From: Myxococcaceae bacterium | Lineage (GTDB): Bacteria; Myxococcota; Myxococcia; Myxococcales; Myxococcaceae | Direction: 5' to 3' | Length of the DNA stretch: 64,000 bases | NCBI GenBank assembly: GCA_019694595.1 | Contig: JAIBBQ010000003.1 | Coordinates: 1 to 64,000, forward strand | In this document: positions 26,386 to 36,299 of the stretch, one piece after another | Position numbering within the stretch: the first letter of the stretch is position 1 | Layout of the letters: each line of letters starts with the position of its first letter | The notes under the pieces: model-generated | The model's database searches: none | The model's input: only the letters and a program-made list of their open reading frames with translations | What the model was told of the DNA's origin: nothing | Program-made: the position numbers and the translations under genes

Positions 26386-27177
26386 TCAGCGCGACTTTCC
26401 TTCCAGCCAGCCCTTGGTGAACGTGTTCGGTGGCACTGGCCCCAGCGTGAACGCCTTGAACTGCAACACGCTCTGCCGGTCCTTTTCCACCTCGTCCACC
26501 AGCTTCACCTCGGCTGGAACGTTGAGATCGGCGTTCTGTGCCGGGCTGTGCACCTTCATGGTCTTGGTCACGTAGCTCGTGCGCAAGAGCTTGCCGGACT
26601 CCGAGTACTCCTCCCGCTTGCGCTCGAGTGCCTCGTCGGTGACCCAGATGACCATCTTGGGGAACAGCACCTGGCTGCCCGGCTTCGCGTTCAGAACCAG
26701 CTTGCGCAACCGAACGTTTCCGGTCTTTTCCTCACCGTCGAGCACCGGGTCGTAGCTGTCCGACAGCGGCGCGGCCGACAGGTCGCTGGTCCGCATGTTC
26801 GTGCCCGACAGGCGTTCACGGTTGGTGCGGCGCTCCCACCGCCCCTGGCCGGGGTCGTACGACCACAGGTTGTTCTCGACGCGCAGGTACCCCGTGCCGG
26901 CGACCGACTTCGGCGCCGTCACCAGCAGGATCAGCGCGGTGTTGTTCTCCGCCGAGAACACGTCGACCGCTCTGAGAATCTTCTGGTCGCCGAGCGTCTC
27001 CGCGACGACCACCTTCGCCGAGATGGCGTCGCGCGCCTTGGACGCTGCGTCCACCGCCTTGAGCAGCTCCACCGCCTTGGCGTCCTGTTTCGGGGCCTCG
27101 TCGGCCCATGCGGCCGAAAGGGTCAGCCCCAAGACCACCACGCTGGCCCGCCAACGCCTCGTCGAGTTCAAGGCCAC
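26386..27177 (-). CDS. Outer-membrane lipoprotein-sorting (LolA-like) protein
   Basis: A 263-residue exported protein (signal RRWRASVVVLGLTLSAAWADE). The mature part has the LolA-like layout of the PF17131 type: an N-terminal helix (AKAVELLKAVDAASKARDAIS), long antiparallel strands (LRAVDVFSAENNTALILLVTAP), an SGTNMRTSDLSAAPLSDSYDP segment, and a VTKTMKVHSPAQN strand near the end. Proteins of this family accompany FtsX- or MMPL-type transporters. First gene of the four-gene minus-strand operon that includes hydroxylase 1 and both permeases. Its role could be carrying the peptide product or a lipoprotein across the periplasm. Confidence 0.82.
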   Translation of the reverse strand: MALNSTRRWRASVVVLGLTLSAAWADEAPKQDAKAVELLKAVDAASKARDAISAKVVVAETLGDQKILRAVDVFSAENNTALILLVTAPKSVAGTGYLRVENNLWSYDPGQGRWERRTNRERLSGTNMRTSDLSAAPLSDSYDPVLDGEEKTGNVRLRKLVLNAKPGSQVLFPKMVIWVTDEALERKREEYSESGKLLRTSYVTKTMKVHSPAQNADLNVPAEVKLVDEVEKDRQSVLQFKAFTLGPVPPNTFTKGWLEGKSR

Positions 27178-27357
27178 CGTGACTCCTTCTCAGGGGTTCA
27201 CCCCCGTGTGTGGAAAAGCCTACGTCAGTGACGAAAGCAGCACGTAGGAAATTCTAGCGGAGGCCTGCTCCTCGGCCCCGGTTGCATTTTTTGGAATGGA
27301 GTCGTTCGGGTAGTTCTACACTGCGCGCCCGCCGCCACACTTCAGGAGTTCCAAACG
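27178..27357. promoter_or_regulatory. Divergent promoter region between NRPS1 and the LolA/CmlA operon
   Basis: A 180-bp gap between divergent starts. It has a locally AT-richer stretch (ttgcattttttggaat near 27283-27298) and cttacaggag-like sequence: AGGAG sits about 9 bases before the NRPS1 ATG. A TTGGAA followed 17 bases later by ttctac is the best -35/-10 pair I can find and is weak. Confidence 0.4.
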
Positions 27358-30300
27358 ATGAGCCAACCGACCGACTCTCAGGGGCCGACGTCTGCCGCCG
27401 ACAAGCGCGCGCTGCTGCAAGAGATGCTCAAGCAGCGAGAGGCTGCGGGCACCCGCGCCGGAGGCGCCATCGCGCCCCGGGCCGACAAGAGCTCGACGCC
27501 GCTCTCCTTCGCCCAGGAACGCATTCTCCTCATCGAGGCCCTCGAACCGGACACGGCCACCCACAACGTCCCGATGAGCCTGCGCATCAAGGGCGCGCTG
27601 GACCTCGCTGCGCTCGAGCAGAGCTTCACCGCCTTGCTCGCGCGGCACGACGTGCTCCGAGCCACCTTCGCTTTCAACAAGGGCGTCGGCACCCAGCGCA
27701 TCGGCCCCCCGGCGCCGGTCAAGCTCGAGGTCATCGACCTGTCGTCGAGGCCAGCGCCTGCGGCGGAAAGCGAGCTGCTGCGCATCATCGATGCCGATGC
27801 GCTGCTGCCCTTCAAGCTCGAGCTCGGCCCGCTGTCCCGGGCGAAGGTCGTGAAGATCGCTGCCGACGATCACGCGATCGTGTGGACGATCCATCACATC
27901 GTCACCGACGGCCTGTCGACGCCGGTCCTGCTGCGCGACCTCTTCGACCACTACAGCGCGGTCACCGCGGGTCGCCCCGCCCAGTCAGTCCTGCCGATCC
28001 AGTACGCAGACTACGCAGCCTGGCAGCGCACGCCCGCCGTGGCCCAGGTCATCAACGGCCAGGTCGCCTACTGGAAGCGTCAGCTCGAGGGGGCCAACTT
28101 CGCGCTCGCCTTCCCCACCGATCGCGTGCGGGGCCCCAAGCCCACGTCGGTGGGCAGCGAAGCGTTCTTCGAGATTCCGCCTGCCACCTACCAGGCCGCG
28201 CAGGCGCTCGCCCAGAAACACCAGGCGACGATGTTCATGGTGCTCGAGGCCGCGTACGCCGCGCTGCTGCACCACTACACCGAACAGACCGACATCTGCG
28301 TCGGCACCGTGGTCGGCGGCCGATCCCGCCCCGAGACCCTGAACCTCGTCGGGCCGTTCATCAACCCCGTCGTGCTGCGGACCAAGGTGTCCGCCACCAC
28401 CAGCTTCAACGACCTCATCACCCGCACCCGCCAGACGTGCCTCGAGGCGTTCTCCAACGCCGAGGCGCCGTTCGAGAAAGTGGTGAACGCGGTCGACGCC
28501 GACCGAGACCAGAGCCGACACCCGCTCTACCAGACGATCTTCGAGCTGCAGGGAACGCCGTCGGGGGGCGAGCATCAGGGGCTGCGTTTCTCGCCGCTGC
28601 TTCCCCGTCTGCGCGTCTCGCGCATCGAGCTGTCGTGGCTTCTGTTTCCGCTCAACGGCGGGCTGTTCGGTCGCATCGAGTACGCCAGCGAGCTGTTCGA
28701 GGCCGACTCCATCAAGCGCATCGCGACCCACTTCTCCAAGCTGCTCGCGGAGGCGTGCGCGGCGCCCGACCGGCCCGTCGGTCGGATCCGCTTCCTGGAC
28801 GAGCGCGAGGATGCGCTGGTGCGCACCACGTGGAGCACCACCGGGACCAGCGAGGTCGGCGACCTGACCTTCGAGGAGCTGTTCCTCAAGCAGGCAGAGC
28901 GCACGCCGAACAACGTCGCCGTCGAGTACCTCGAGGAGTCGCTCACCTACCAGGAACTCGCACGGAAAACGCTCACGGTTGCGGGCGCGCTGACGGCGAA
29001 GGGAATTCGCGGCGGCGAGGTGGTCGCCCTCTTCTCGGAACGCACGCCCGACCTCCTGGCGGCGATCATCGGCACCTTCCACACCGGCGCGGCGTACGTC
29101 CCCCTCGATCCCCAGCACCCCCCGGCCCGCCTCGCGCAGGTGATCGGGCGCAGCCACGCCAAGGTGGTGATGGTGAGCGAACGCTTCATGGATGCCGCCA
29201 AGGAAGCGGTCGCCGAGATCGCTGCCGATCAGCGGCCTCAGCTTCTCCCCATCGACGCTGCCGGGCCCGAGCTCTCGCCCCCGCCCAAGAACCCGATGCG
29301 ATCGCTGGCCTACGTGATCTTCACCTCGGGGTCGACCGGTACGCCCAAGGGCGTGATGATCGAACGCCGCGGCCTGGTGAACCACCTCCAGGCGAAGATC
29401 CGGGACATGCAGCTCGGCCCCAGCGAGATCGTCGCCCAGAACGCCTCGCAGTGCTTCGACATCTCCATCTGGCAGTTCCTGGTGGCGCTGCTCCTCGGGA
29501 GCCGCACTCGCATCCTTCCCGAAGAGACGGCGAGAGATCCCCGGGAGCTGATGAGCGAGGTCGAGCGCACCGGCGTCACCATTCTCCAGGTGGTGCCGTC
29601 GATGCTGCGGGCCGTCCTCGACATGCCGATGAACCATCGGCCGTCGCTTCGTGCGGTGTGGTGGGTCCCGGTGACCGGCGAAGCGCTGCCGGGCGACCTC
29701 GTCACGCGGTGGCACGATGCGTACCCCGGCATTCCCCTGCTCAACTGCTACGGCGCGACCGAGCTGTCCGACGACATCAGCCACGCGGTGCTCGCCGAGA
29801 ACTGCGACCGGGCCATCGCGCCGCTCGGCAAGCCGGTTCACAACTCGTCGATGTACGTGGTGAACGCTTCGGGCGACCTTTCCCCCATCGGGGTGCCAGG
29901 AGAGGTGTGCGTCGGCGGAGAAGTGGTCATCGGGCGTGGGTACCTCGATGACCCGGTGCGCACCGCACTGAGCTTCGTTCCCAACCCCTTCTCGAGCGAG
30001 CCAGGCGCCCGCCTGTACCGCATCGGAGATCGCGCCCGCTGGCGGGCCGATGGCTCGCTCGACTTCATGGGGCGCGTCGACTTCCAGGTCAAGGTGCGCG
30101 GCCACCGCATCGAGCTCGGCGAGGTCGAGGCCGCGCTCCTCAAGTGCGAAGGCGTTCGGCAGACCGTGGTGATCGCTCGCGACGACGTGCTCGTGGGCTA
30201 CGTCGTGCCCCACGACGGCGCCACCGTGGTCTCCGAGACGCTCCGCGCCACCCTGAAACGCTCGCTGCCCGAGTACATGGTGCCTGCGGTCATCACCCTG

Positions 30301-33300
30301 CTCGAGGAGATGCCGCTCAACTCCAACGGCAAGATCGACCGCAAGAAGCTGCCGGCGCCCGAGCTGACCCCGGAAGGGTCCAACCTGGTGGCGCCGCGCA
30401 ACGTGTTCGAAGAACTCGTGGCCAGCGCCTTCGCCAGGGCGCTCGAGCTCGCCAAGGTCGGCGCGACCGACGACTTCTTCGCGCTCGGTGGTCACTCGCT
30501 GCTGGCGGTGCAGGTCGTCGCCCACCTGCGAGAGTCGACCGGCGTCGAACTCCCGCTGCGCACGGTGTTCGAAGAGCCCACGGTCGAGAAGCTCGCGCGC
30601 AGCTTGCAGAGCGCGCACGCCGTTCGACAGGGCAGCACGGCCATCCCGCCCGTGACGCCGGCGCCCCGCAACGGCCCCCTCCTCGCGTCGTTCGCGCAGG
30701 AACGGTTGTGGTTCGTCGAGCGCACGCACCCCGGTGACACCGGGTTCAACGTCGTCGACGCGTTTCGAATTGCCGGCCCGCTGAACCACCCAGCGCTCGA
30801 ACGGGCGATGACCGACCTGCTGCGCCGCCACGAGGTCCTGCGAACGACCTTCGCCGAGATCGACGGGGTCCTGATGCAGCGGTTCACGGCCCCTGCGCCA
30901 GTGGTGCTGCCGCCGCTCGACCTCGCAGGCGATGCCCCTGCCGTCCAGCAGACCAGGATGCAGACCCTGGTGGAGGAGGCCGACGCGCTGCCCTTCGACC
31001 TCGAGAAGGGGCCGCTGTTCCGGCACCGTCTCGTCCGCCTCGGCGCCGAAGACCACGTCCTGCTGCTGTCGTTCCACCACGCCGTGATGGACGGGTTCAC
31101 TCTGCTCATTCTGCTGCAGGACCTGAGCGCCCTGTACCAGCACGCCATCGGCGAGTCGAAGACCCCGCCCCCGGAGCCCAAGCTGCAGTACGCCGACTAC
31201 GCCATCTGGCAGCGGAAGTGGCTCGAGGGCGGCGAGATGAAGGCGCAGCTCGACTACTGGAAGAAGGCGCTCCAAGGGTCACCCGGGGTGCTCAATCTCC
31301 CGACCGACCGGCCCCGCGAGCGCGGAGCGAGCGGTCAGGGCAAGGGCGGCTACACCTCGAGGCCGATCGGCAAGGGCATCGCGACCGCGCTCGAGCGGCT
31401 GGGGCGCGAGCGGGGCGTCACCCAGACGATGCTCCACCTCGCCGGCTTCACCACCCTGCTGCACCGCCTGAGCGGAGACGAAGACGTGAGCGTCGGCATC
31501 GACGCCCAGTCGCGGGCAGCGCCCGAGCTCGAGCGGGTGTCGGGCATGTTCCTCAACCTGCTCGTGCTGCGCATGCAGCCGCAGGGCGACCAGGCCTTCA
31601 ACGAGCTGTTGACCCACGTGCGCGACGTCGCCCTCGGCGCCTACTCGCACCAGGATGCCCCCTTCGAGCGCATCGTCGAAGCGGTCAACCCCAGCCGGAC
31701 GCTGAACCGCACCCCGCTGTTCCAGGCGGCGTTCGACTACCAGCCGTTCTCCTCTCTCGAGGAAGCAAGCCGGTTCCGGGTCTACCAGGTGAAGGCCACG
31801 CGATCGGCGCTGATGGGCGAGATCTACCTGCGCATTCGGGCCGAGCGCGAAGGGCTGATCGCGCAGCTCATCTACGACGAGACCCTCTTCGAGGCGTCCT
31901 CGGCGGACCGGCTGCTCGAGCAGTACGAGCAGCTGCTGCGCTCCATCTGTGCGGCGCCGGCGGCACCACTCGCGGCGCTGAACCTGGTCAACGACCAGCA
32001 GCGCCAGCAGGTGCTCAACGACTGGAACCAGTCGAACCGCACCTACCCGAAGACCAGCACCTTCGAGGTGGTGTTCAAGGCCCAGGCCGCGAAGACCCCC
32101 GGCGACGTGGCGGTCGTCTTCGGCGCCCGGTCGCTGACCTACAAGGAGCTGAACGACGCGGCGATGGGCGTCGCCGCGGCGCTCGTCGAGGCCGGGGTGG
32201 GGCCCGGCGACCTGGTCGCCCTGCTGTCGCCCAGAACGCCCGAGCTGATGTCGTCGATGCTGGGCACGTTCCTGGCGGGGGCCGCCTACGTCCCGCTCGA
32301 CCCGCATCACCCGCCGGCGCGCCTGGCCACGGTGATCGCGCGCGCGAAGCCCAAGGTGGTCATGTCGAGCAAGGACCTCGACCCGCTGCTGACGCAGGTG
32401 CTCGCGCAGGGCGATGCGAGCGACAAGCCGCGGCGGCTGCCGTTGACCGCGTCGGCTGCGCCGCGCGCGTTGCCCGAGGCCAAGCCGGGCGACCTCGCCT
32501 ATGTGATCTTCACCTCCGGTTCGACGGGCGTGCCCAAGGGCGTGATGGTGGAACGGCAGGGCATGCTGAACCACCTCTACGCCAAGCTGAACGACCTCGA
32601 GCTCTCTCCGCACGACTGCGTCGCCCAGACGGCGTCGCAGTGCTTCGACATCTCGGTCTGGCAGTTCTTCGTCGCCAGCCTGGTGGGGGCACGCACCCGC
32701 ATCGTGCCCGACGAGGTGACCCACGATCCCCGCGCGCTGCTGGCGGACTCCACCAGCGGCAAGGTGACCGTGCTCGAGGTGGTGCCTTCGATGCTGCGGG
32801 CCATGCTCGACGTGCCCGTCTCCCCCGAGGTGGCGCTCGGCCACCTCCGGTGGATGGTCGCGACCGGTGAAGCGCTCCCCGGAGAGCTCTGCCAGCGCTT
32901 CTCGGCCCGCCACCCGCGGGTGCCGGTGGTCAACGCCTACGGCCCGACCGAGTGCTCGGACGACGTCACCCACGCCATCATTCCCAAGGGGAGCGAACGG
33001 GCCACCGCGCCGGTGGGCAAGCCGATCCAGAACACCCGCATCTACGTGCTCGACCCGCACGGCTCGCCGACGCCCATCGGGGTGCCGGGTGAAGTGTACG
33101 TGGGCGGCGACGGAGTGGGCCGCGGGTACCTCGACGACCCCGCCCGCACTGCCGACGCGTTCGTCCCCGACCCGTTCGGCCCGCCCGGCGCCCGGCTGTA
33201 CCGCACCGGCGATCGTGGCCGCTGGCTCCCGACCGGGGAGCTCGAGTTCCTCGGCCGGCTCGACTTCCAGGTCAAGGTGCGCGGCCACCGCATCGAACTG

Positions 33301-34674
33301 GGCGAGGTGGAAGGCGCACTGGCCAGGTGCGCCGGCGTCAAGGAAGCCGTCGCCGCCGCCACGCCCGACGGCTTGCTCGTCGGCTACGTCGTCCCGGCCG
33401 GCAGCGCGCCGCTCGACACGGCCGCGCTGCGCACGCAGCTTCGCGAGTCGCTCCCGGAGTCGATGGTGCCGGGCGCGGTGGTGGTGCTGCAGGAGCTGCC
33501 GCTCACCTCCACCGGCAAGCTCGATCGCAAGCGGCTGCCCGCGCCGACCAGCGAGCCCCTGGCGCAGCGCGAGCGGGTCGCCCCCCGCAGTCCGCTCGAA
33601 GGCCTGGTGGCGGGCGTCTGGGCAAAGGTCCTCGGGCACGACCAGGTCGGCGCCCTCGACAACTTCTTCGAGGTCGGTGGGCACTCACTGCGCTTGGTGA
33701 CGCTGGCGCACGAGTTCGAGCGGGCGCTCGGGGTGGGCCTCAGCCTCTCGGAGCTGGTGAACCACCAATCGGTGGCCGCACAGGCGGCGCTGCTCGCCGA
33801 ACGGCTGCACGGCGGCCGCGCCAAGACCTCGTCGACGACGCTGAAGGTGCTCCGCCCCGGGGAACCGATGGTGTTCGCCATTCACGCCATGCTCGGGGAC
33901 GCGCTGCTGTACGAGCTGTTGACCTCGGTGATGCCGGCCGGGCCGGGGCTCAGCGCCATCGAGGCCCCCGAGCTCGTGGGTGGCGCGCCGCTGCCGACCT
34001 TCGAGGCCCGCGCCGCAGCCTACCTGCGGCTCATCACCGCGGCGCAGCCCAAGGGGCCGTACCGGCTGCTGGGCTACTCGAACGGCGGCGCCATCGCGTG
34101 GGAAGTCGCCCGGCAGCTGCTCGCCCAGAACCAGCAGGTCGAGTACCTCGGCCTCATCGACCCGTCGCTGGCGGCGGCCGGCCTGCCGGCGGTGGCCAAG
34201 CTCGACGACGTGGTGCCGGTCGCCCACTCGCCGTTCTCCGAGGGCTCGACGGACACCGCGCGCCTGTTCGAGACGTTCGCCGAGGCGTTCTTCGAGGCCC
34301 CGGCCAAGGCGACGCTGAAGAAGCTCGGGCCCCCGGAGCGGAGGCGGGCGTTCATCGTCGAGCAGGTGCTGACGATGTCCGGGGCGAGCCCGGCCGGAGG
34401 CGAGGCCGCCGCGCTGCGGCTGGCGAGCGCGGTGCTGGCGATCAACGAGGGGCAGGCCGCGTACACCTACCGGCCGCTGCCGGTGCACGTGGACGCGATG
34501 GTGTCGGCCGAGAACTCGGCCGGCTTCGAGGCGGTACTGCCGGGGTGGAAGACGCTCGCCACCCGCGGCGTGCGGGTACACCGGCTCCCCGGGACGCACC
34601 GGGACATCATCTCGTTCCAGAGGAACGCCCCGCTCGCAACTGCGATCGTCGAAGGCGTGCGCCAACCCAAGTGA
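27358..34674 (+). CDS. NRPS1: C-A-T-C-A-T-TE
   Basis: A 2438-residue two-module NRPS ending in a thioesterase, so it releases the product. Order and approximate residues: C1 45-480 (HHIVTDG at 179), A1 500-990 (TSGSTGTPKG; NCYGATE), T1 1010-1080 (Ser1047 in GGHSLL), C2 1100-1540 (HHAVMDG at 1240), A2 1555-2050 (NAYGPTE), T2 2070-2140 (Ser2110), TE 2160-2435 (Ser2241 in GYSNGG). The start has a good AGGAG. By eye, the Stachelhaus-type residues are D-I-W-Q-P-T-C-D-D for A1, which has a three-residue insertion (WWV) before the 299 region, and D-I-W-E-V-T-A-D-D for A2. Two acidic residues at 330/331 suggest a cationic substrate. It overlaps hydroxylase 2 by GTGA. Confidence 0.93.
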   Translation: MSQPTDSQGPTSAADKRALLQEMLKQREAAGTRAGGAIAPRADKSSTPLSFAQERILLIEALEPDTATHNVPMSLRIKGALDLAALEQSFTALLARHDVLRATFAFNKGVGTQRIGPPAPVKLEVIDLSSRPAPAAESELLRIIDADALLPFKLELGPLSRAKVVKIAADDHAIVWTIHHIVTDGLSTPVLLRDLFDHYSAVTAGRPAQSVLPIQYADYAAWQRTPAVAQVINGQVAYWKRQLEGANFALAFPTDRVRGPKPTSVGSEAFFEIPPATYQAAQALAQKHQATMFMVLEAAYAALLHHYTEQTDICVGTVVGGRSRPETLNLVGPFINPVVLRTKVSATTSFNDLITRTRQTCLEAFSNAEAPFEKVVNAVDADRDQSRHPLYQTIFELQGTPSGGEHQGLRFSPLLPRLRVSRIELSWLLFPLNGGLFGRIEYASELFEADSIKRIATHFSKLLAEACAAPDRPVGRIRFLDEREDALVRTTWSTTGTSEVGDLTFEELFLKQAERTPNNVAVEYLEESLTYQELARKTLTVAGALTAKGIRGGEVVALFSERTPDLLAAIIGTFHTGAAYVPLDPQHPPARLAQVIGRSHAKVVMVSERFMDAAKEAVAEIAADQRPQLLPIDAAGPELSPPPKNPMRSLAYVIFTSGSTGTPKGVMIERRGLVNHLQAKIRDMQLGPSEIVAQNASQCFDISIWQFLVALLLGSRTRILPEETARDPRELMSEVERTGVTILQVVPSMLRAVLDMPMNHRPSLRAVWWVPVTGEALPGDLVTRWHDAYPGIPLLNCYGATELSDDISHAVLAENCDRAIAPLGKPVHNSSMYVVNASGDLSPIGVPGEVCVGGEVVIGRGYLDDPVRTALSFVPNPFSSEPGARLYRIGDRARWRADGSLDFMGRVDFQVKVRGHRIELGEVEAALLKCEGVRQTVVIARDDVLVGYVVPHDGATVVSETLRATLKRSLPEYMVPAVITLLEEMPLNSNGKIDRKKLPAPELTPEGSNLVAPRNVFEELVASAFARALELAKVGATDDFFALGGHSLLAVQVVAHLRESTGVELPLRTVFEEPTVEKLARSLQSAHAVRQGSTAIPPVTPAPRNGPLLASFAQERLWFVERTHPGDTGFNVVDAFRIAGPLNHPALERAMTDLLRRHEVLRTTFAEIDGVLMQRFTAPAPVVLPPLDLAGDAPAVQQTRMQTLVEEADALPFDLEKGPLFRHRLVRLGAEDHVLLLSFHHAVMDGFTLLILLQDLSALYQHAIGESKTPPPEPKLQYADYAIWQRKWLEGGEMKAQLDYWKKALQGSPGVLNLPTDRPRERGASGQGKGGYTSRPIGKGIATALERLGRERGVTQTMLHLAGFTTLLHRLSGDEDVSVGIDAQSRAAPELERVSGMFLNLLVLRMQPQGDQAFNELLTHVRDVALGAYSHQDAPFERIVEAVNPSRTLNRTPLFQAAFDYQPFSSLEEASRFRVYQVKATRSALMGEIYLRIRAEREGLIAQLIYDETLFEASSADRLLEQYEQLLRSICAAPAAPLAALNLVNDQQRQQVLNDWNQSNRTYPKTSTFEVVFKAQAAKTPGDVAVVFGARSLTYKELNDAAMGVAAALVEAGVGPGDLVALLSPRTPELMSSMLGTFLAGAAYVPLDPHHPPARLATVIARAKPKVVMSSKDLDPLLTQVLAQGDASDKPRRLPLTASAAPRALPEAKPGDLAYVIFTSGSTGVPKGVMVERQGMLNHLYAKLNDLELSPHDCVAQTASQCFDISVWQFFVASLVGARTRIVPDEVTHDPRALLADSTSGKVTVLEVVPSMLRAMLDVPVSPEVALGHLRWMVATGEALPGELCQRFSARHPRVPVVNAYGPTECSDDVTHAIIPKGSERATAPVGKPIQNTRIYVLDPHGSPTPIGVPGEVYVGGDGVGRGYLDDPARTADAFVPDPFGPPGARLYRTGDRGRWLPTGELEFLGRLDFQVKVRGHRIELGEVEGALARCAGVKEAVAAATPDGLLVGYVVPAGSAPLDTAALRTQLRESLPESMVPGAVVVLQELPLTSTGKLDRKRLPAPTSEPLAQRERVAPRSPLEGLVAGVWAKVLGHDQVGALDNFFEVGGHSLRLVTLAHEFERALGVGLSLSELVNHQSVAAQAALLAERLHGGRAKTSSTTLKVLRPGEPMVFAIHAMLGDALLYELLTSVMPAGPGLSAIEAPELVGGAPLPTFEARAAAYLRLITAAQPKGPYRLLGYSNGGAIAWEVARQLLAQNQQVEYLGLIDPSLAAAGLPAVAKLDDVVPVAHSPFSEGSTDTARLFETFAEAFFEAPAKATLKKLGPPERRRAFIVEQVLTMSGASPAGGEAAALRLASAVLAINEGQAAYTYRPLPVHVDAMVSAENSAGFEAVLPGWKTLATRGVRVHRLPGTHRDIISFQRNAPLATAIVEGVRQPK

Positions 34675-36254
34675 CGCACTTTCTCCGCAGCGACGTGGTG
34701 CTCGAACCACTGGTGCTCCAGTGGTTCGCCGTGCCGCACAACGTCTCGCCGATGACGCGGCCCCGGTTGCACGTCAACCGGCACCTCTCGTTGATGCGCA
34801 GCTTCATCAACGACCCGCGCCCGCACGAGATGATGGCCGCCAACCCGGCGATGCAGGGCGGTGCGTTCTTCCAGCTCCCGGCGGCCGAGGTGCCCCGGGT
34901 GCAGGAGCTGCTGCGACGCACCGAGCAGGCGACCGGCGCGCTCGAGGATTATGCAAAGGCGCTCACCGCGCTGGAAGCCGAACTGCATGCCACTGCGCAG
35001 GGTGAGGCCCTCGAGGGGCGTTACGCCAGCCTACCGCCCCAGCTCCGCGGCGCCGTCGAGCTGGTGTACGACCTGCACCAGCGGCCGAAGGTCCGTCTGC
35101 GCGAAGGCGTGCTGTACCGCACCCCGCTGTACCGGGTCACCGATCAGCAGGTGCGTGCCTTCCGCGCGACCGAGGACGTCAGGCACTTCTACTCCACCCC
35201 CAGGCTGCCGGCCCCCGGCGACGTGTGGCTGGACCTGCCGTTCAGGTCCGACGCAATCGCCGCGCTCGCGGCCTCGCGTTTCGCCCCCGTACGTCCCGAG
35301 GCGCTCGCCGAGCGCCTCGGGCTCCGCGCCGAGCAGCGGGTAGCGTTCGACGCCCTGTTCACCGACCAGGTGCCCCCGCCCGCGAAGCCATACGAAGGGC
35401 CCGGGCTGCGGGTGCGGTACTTCGGTCATGCCTGCACCACCTTCGAGTACCAGGGCATCACCGTCTGCACCGACCCGAGCGTGCCGTACGTTGCGCAGCC
35501 GGGGCGCCGGGGCTTCCACGAGCTCCCTCCGAAGCTCGACTTCGTGGTCTTCAGTCATGCCCACCCCGATCACTTCTCGATCGAATGGCTGCTCGCGCTC
35601 CGGTCGCGCATCGGGACCATCGTGGTGCCGCGAAACGAAGGCGGCTCGCTGCTAGACCCGTCGCTCAAGCTGCTGCTGCATCAGCTGGGCTTCGAGCGCG
35701 TGCAGGAGGTGGACGACGGTGACGAGCTCCGCCTCGGCCCTGACTTCACGCTGACCGCGCTCCCCTTCCAGGGCGAGCACTGCGACCTCGACATTCGCAC
35801 CAAGACGGTGGCGCTGCTGCGGGCCGGGGAGTTCCGCGTCATGGCGCTGGGCGACACCAACCTCCTCGACCTCGACGCCTATCGCGCCTTCGAGCCCGAG
35901 GTCTCCCGGCCAGACCTGGTGGTCGCAGGCCTGGAGTCGGAAGGGGCCCCCATCACCTGGGGATACGGGCCGCTCTTCGCATCGGAAGTGCCGCGCAAGC
36001 TCGCCATGGCCCGCCGCTCCAACAGCGCCAATGCCCAGCGAACCTGGCCGCTCGTCGAGATGCTCAAGCCTGCCCAGATCCATGTCTACTCCATGGGCCT
36101 CGAGCCTTGGTTCCGCCACGTCATGGGCATCGAGGTGACCCTCGAGTCGCCGCAGGTGAAGAACGCGCTCACGCTCTGCGACCGGGCGCGAGGCGCCGGC
36201 ATCGACTCCGAGATCATGTCGATGGGCTGGGAACGAACGCTCACCCACCCTTGA
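34671..36254 (+). CDS. CmlA-type diiron beta-hydroxylase (MBL fold), copy 2
   Basis: A 527-residue paralogue of the hydroxylase at 24768-26372, recognisable from the first residues (VVLEPLV) onward. Metal motif HAHPDH is at residues 296-301, followed by GEHCDLDIR, LGDTN (Asp ligand) and GLESEGAPITWGYGPL. The GTG start overlaps the NRPS1 stop by four bases; this start gives the family length, while the longer upstream frame is NRPS sequence in another frame. Coupling to NRPS1 suggests that it hydroxylates an aminoacyl group on a carrier domain of that protein. Two copies in one cluster imply two beta-hydroxylated residues or different carrier partners. Confidence 0.85.
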   Translation: MTHFLRSDVVLEPLVLQWFAVPHNVSPMTRPRLHVNRHLSLMRSFINDPRPHEMMAANPAMQGGAFFQLPAAEVPRVQELLRRTEQATGALEDYAKALTALEAELHATAQGEALEGRYASLPPQLRGAVELVYDLHQRPKVRLREGVLYRTPLYRVTDQQVRAFRATEDVRHFYSTPRLPAPGDVWLDLPFRSDAIAALAASRFAPVRPEALAERLGLRAEQRVAFDALFTDQVPPPAKPYEGPGLRVRYFGHACTTFEYQGITVCTDPSVPYVAQPGRRGFHELPPKLDFVVFSHAHPDHFSIEWLLALRSRIGTIVVPRNEGGSLLDPSLKLLLHQLGFERVQEVDDGDELRLGPDFTLTALPFQGEHCDLDIRTKTVALLRAGEFRVMALGDTNLLDLDAYRAFEPEVSRPDLVVAGLESEGAPITWGYGPLFASEVPRKLAMARRSNSANAQRTWPLVEMLKPAQIHVYSMGLEPWFRHVMGIEVTLESPQVKNALTLCDRARGAGIDSEIMSMGWERTLTHP

Positions 36255-36261
36255 CGACGGC

Positions 36262-36287
36262 CTGGGCGCCTCGACGAGCGCGCCCGG
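36262..36287. terminator. Hairpin between convergent genes
   Basis: gggcgc (36264-36269) pairs with gcgccc (36280-36285), extended by one wobble and one GC pair to 36262/36287, between the ends of hydroxylase 2 and the halogenase. There is no T-tract. Confidence 0.4.
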
Positions 36288-36299
36288 CCCCAGCCCCGC

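Noticed and set aside
27985-31275. Minus-strand open frame of 1096 codons opposite NRPS1
   Set aside because: Antisense shadow of NRPS1 with no family motifs.
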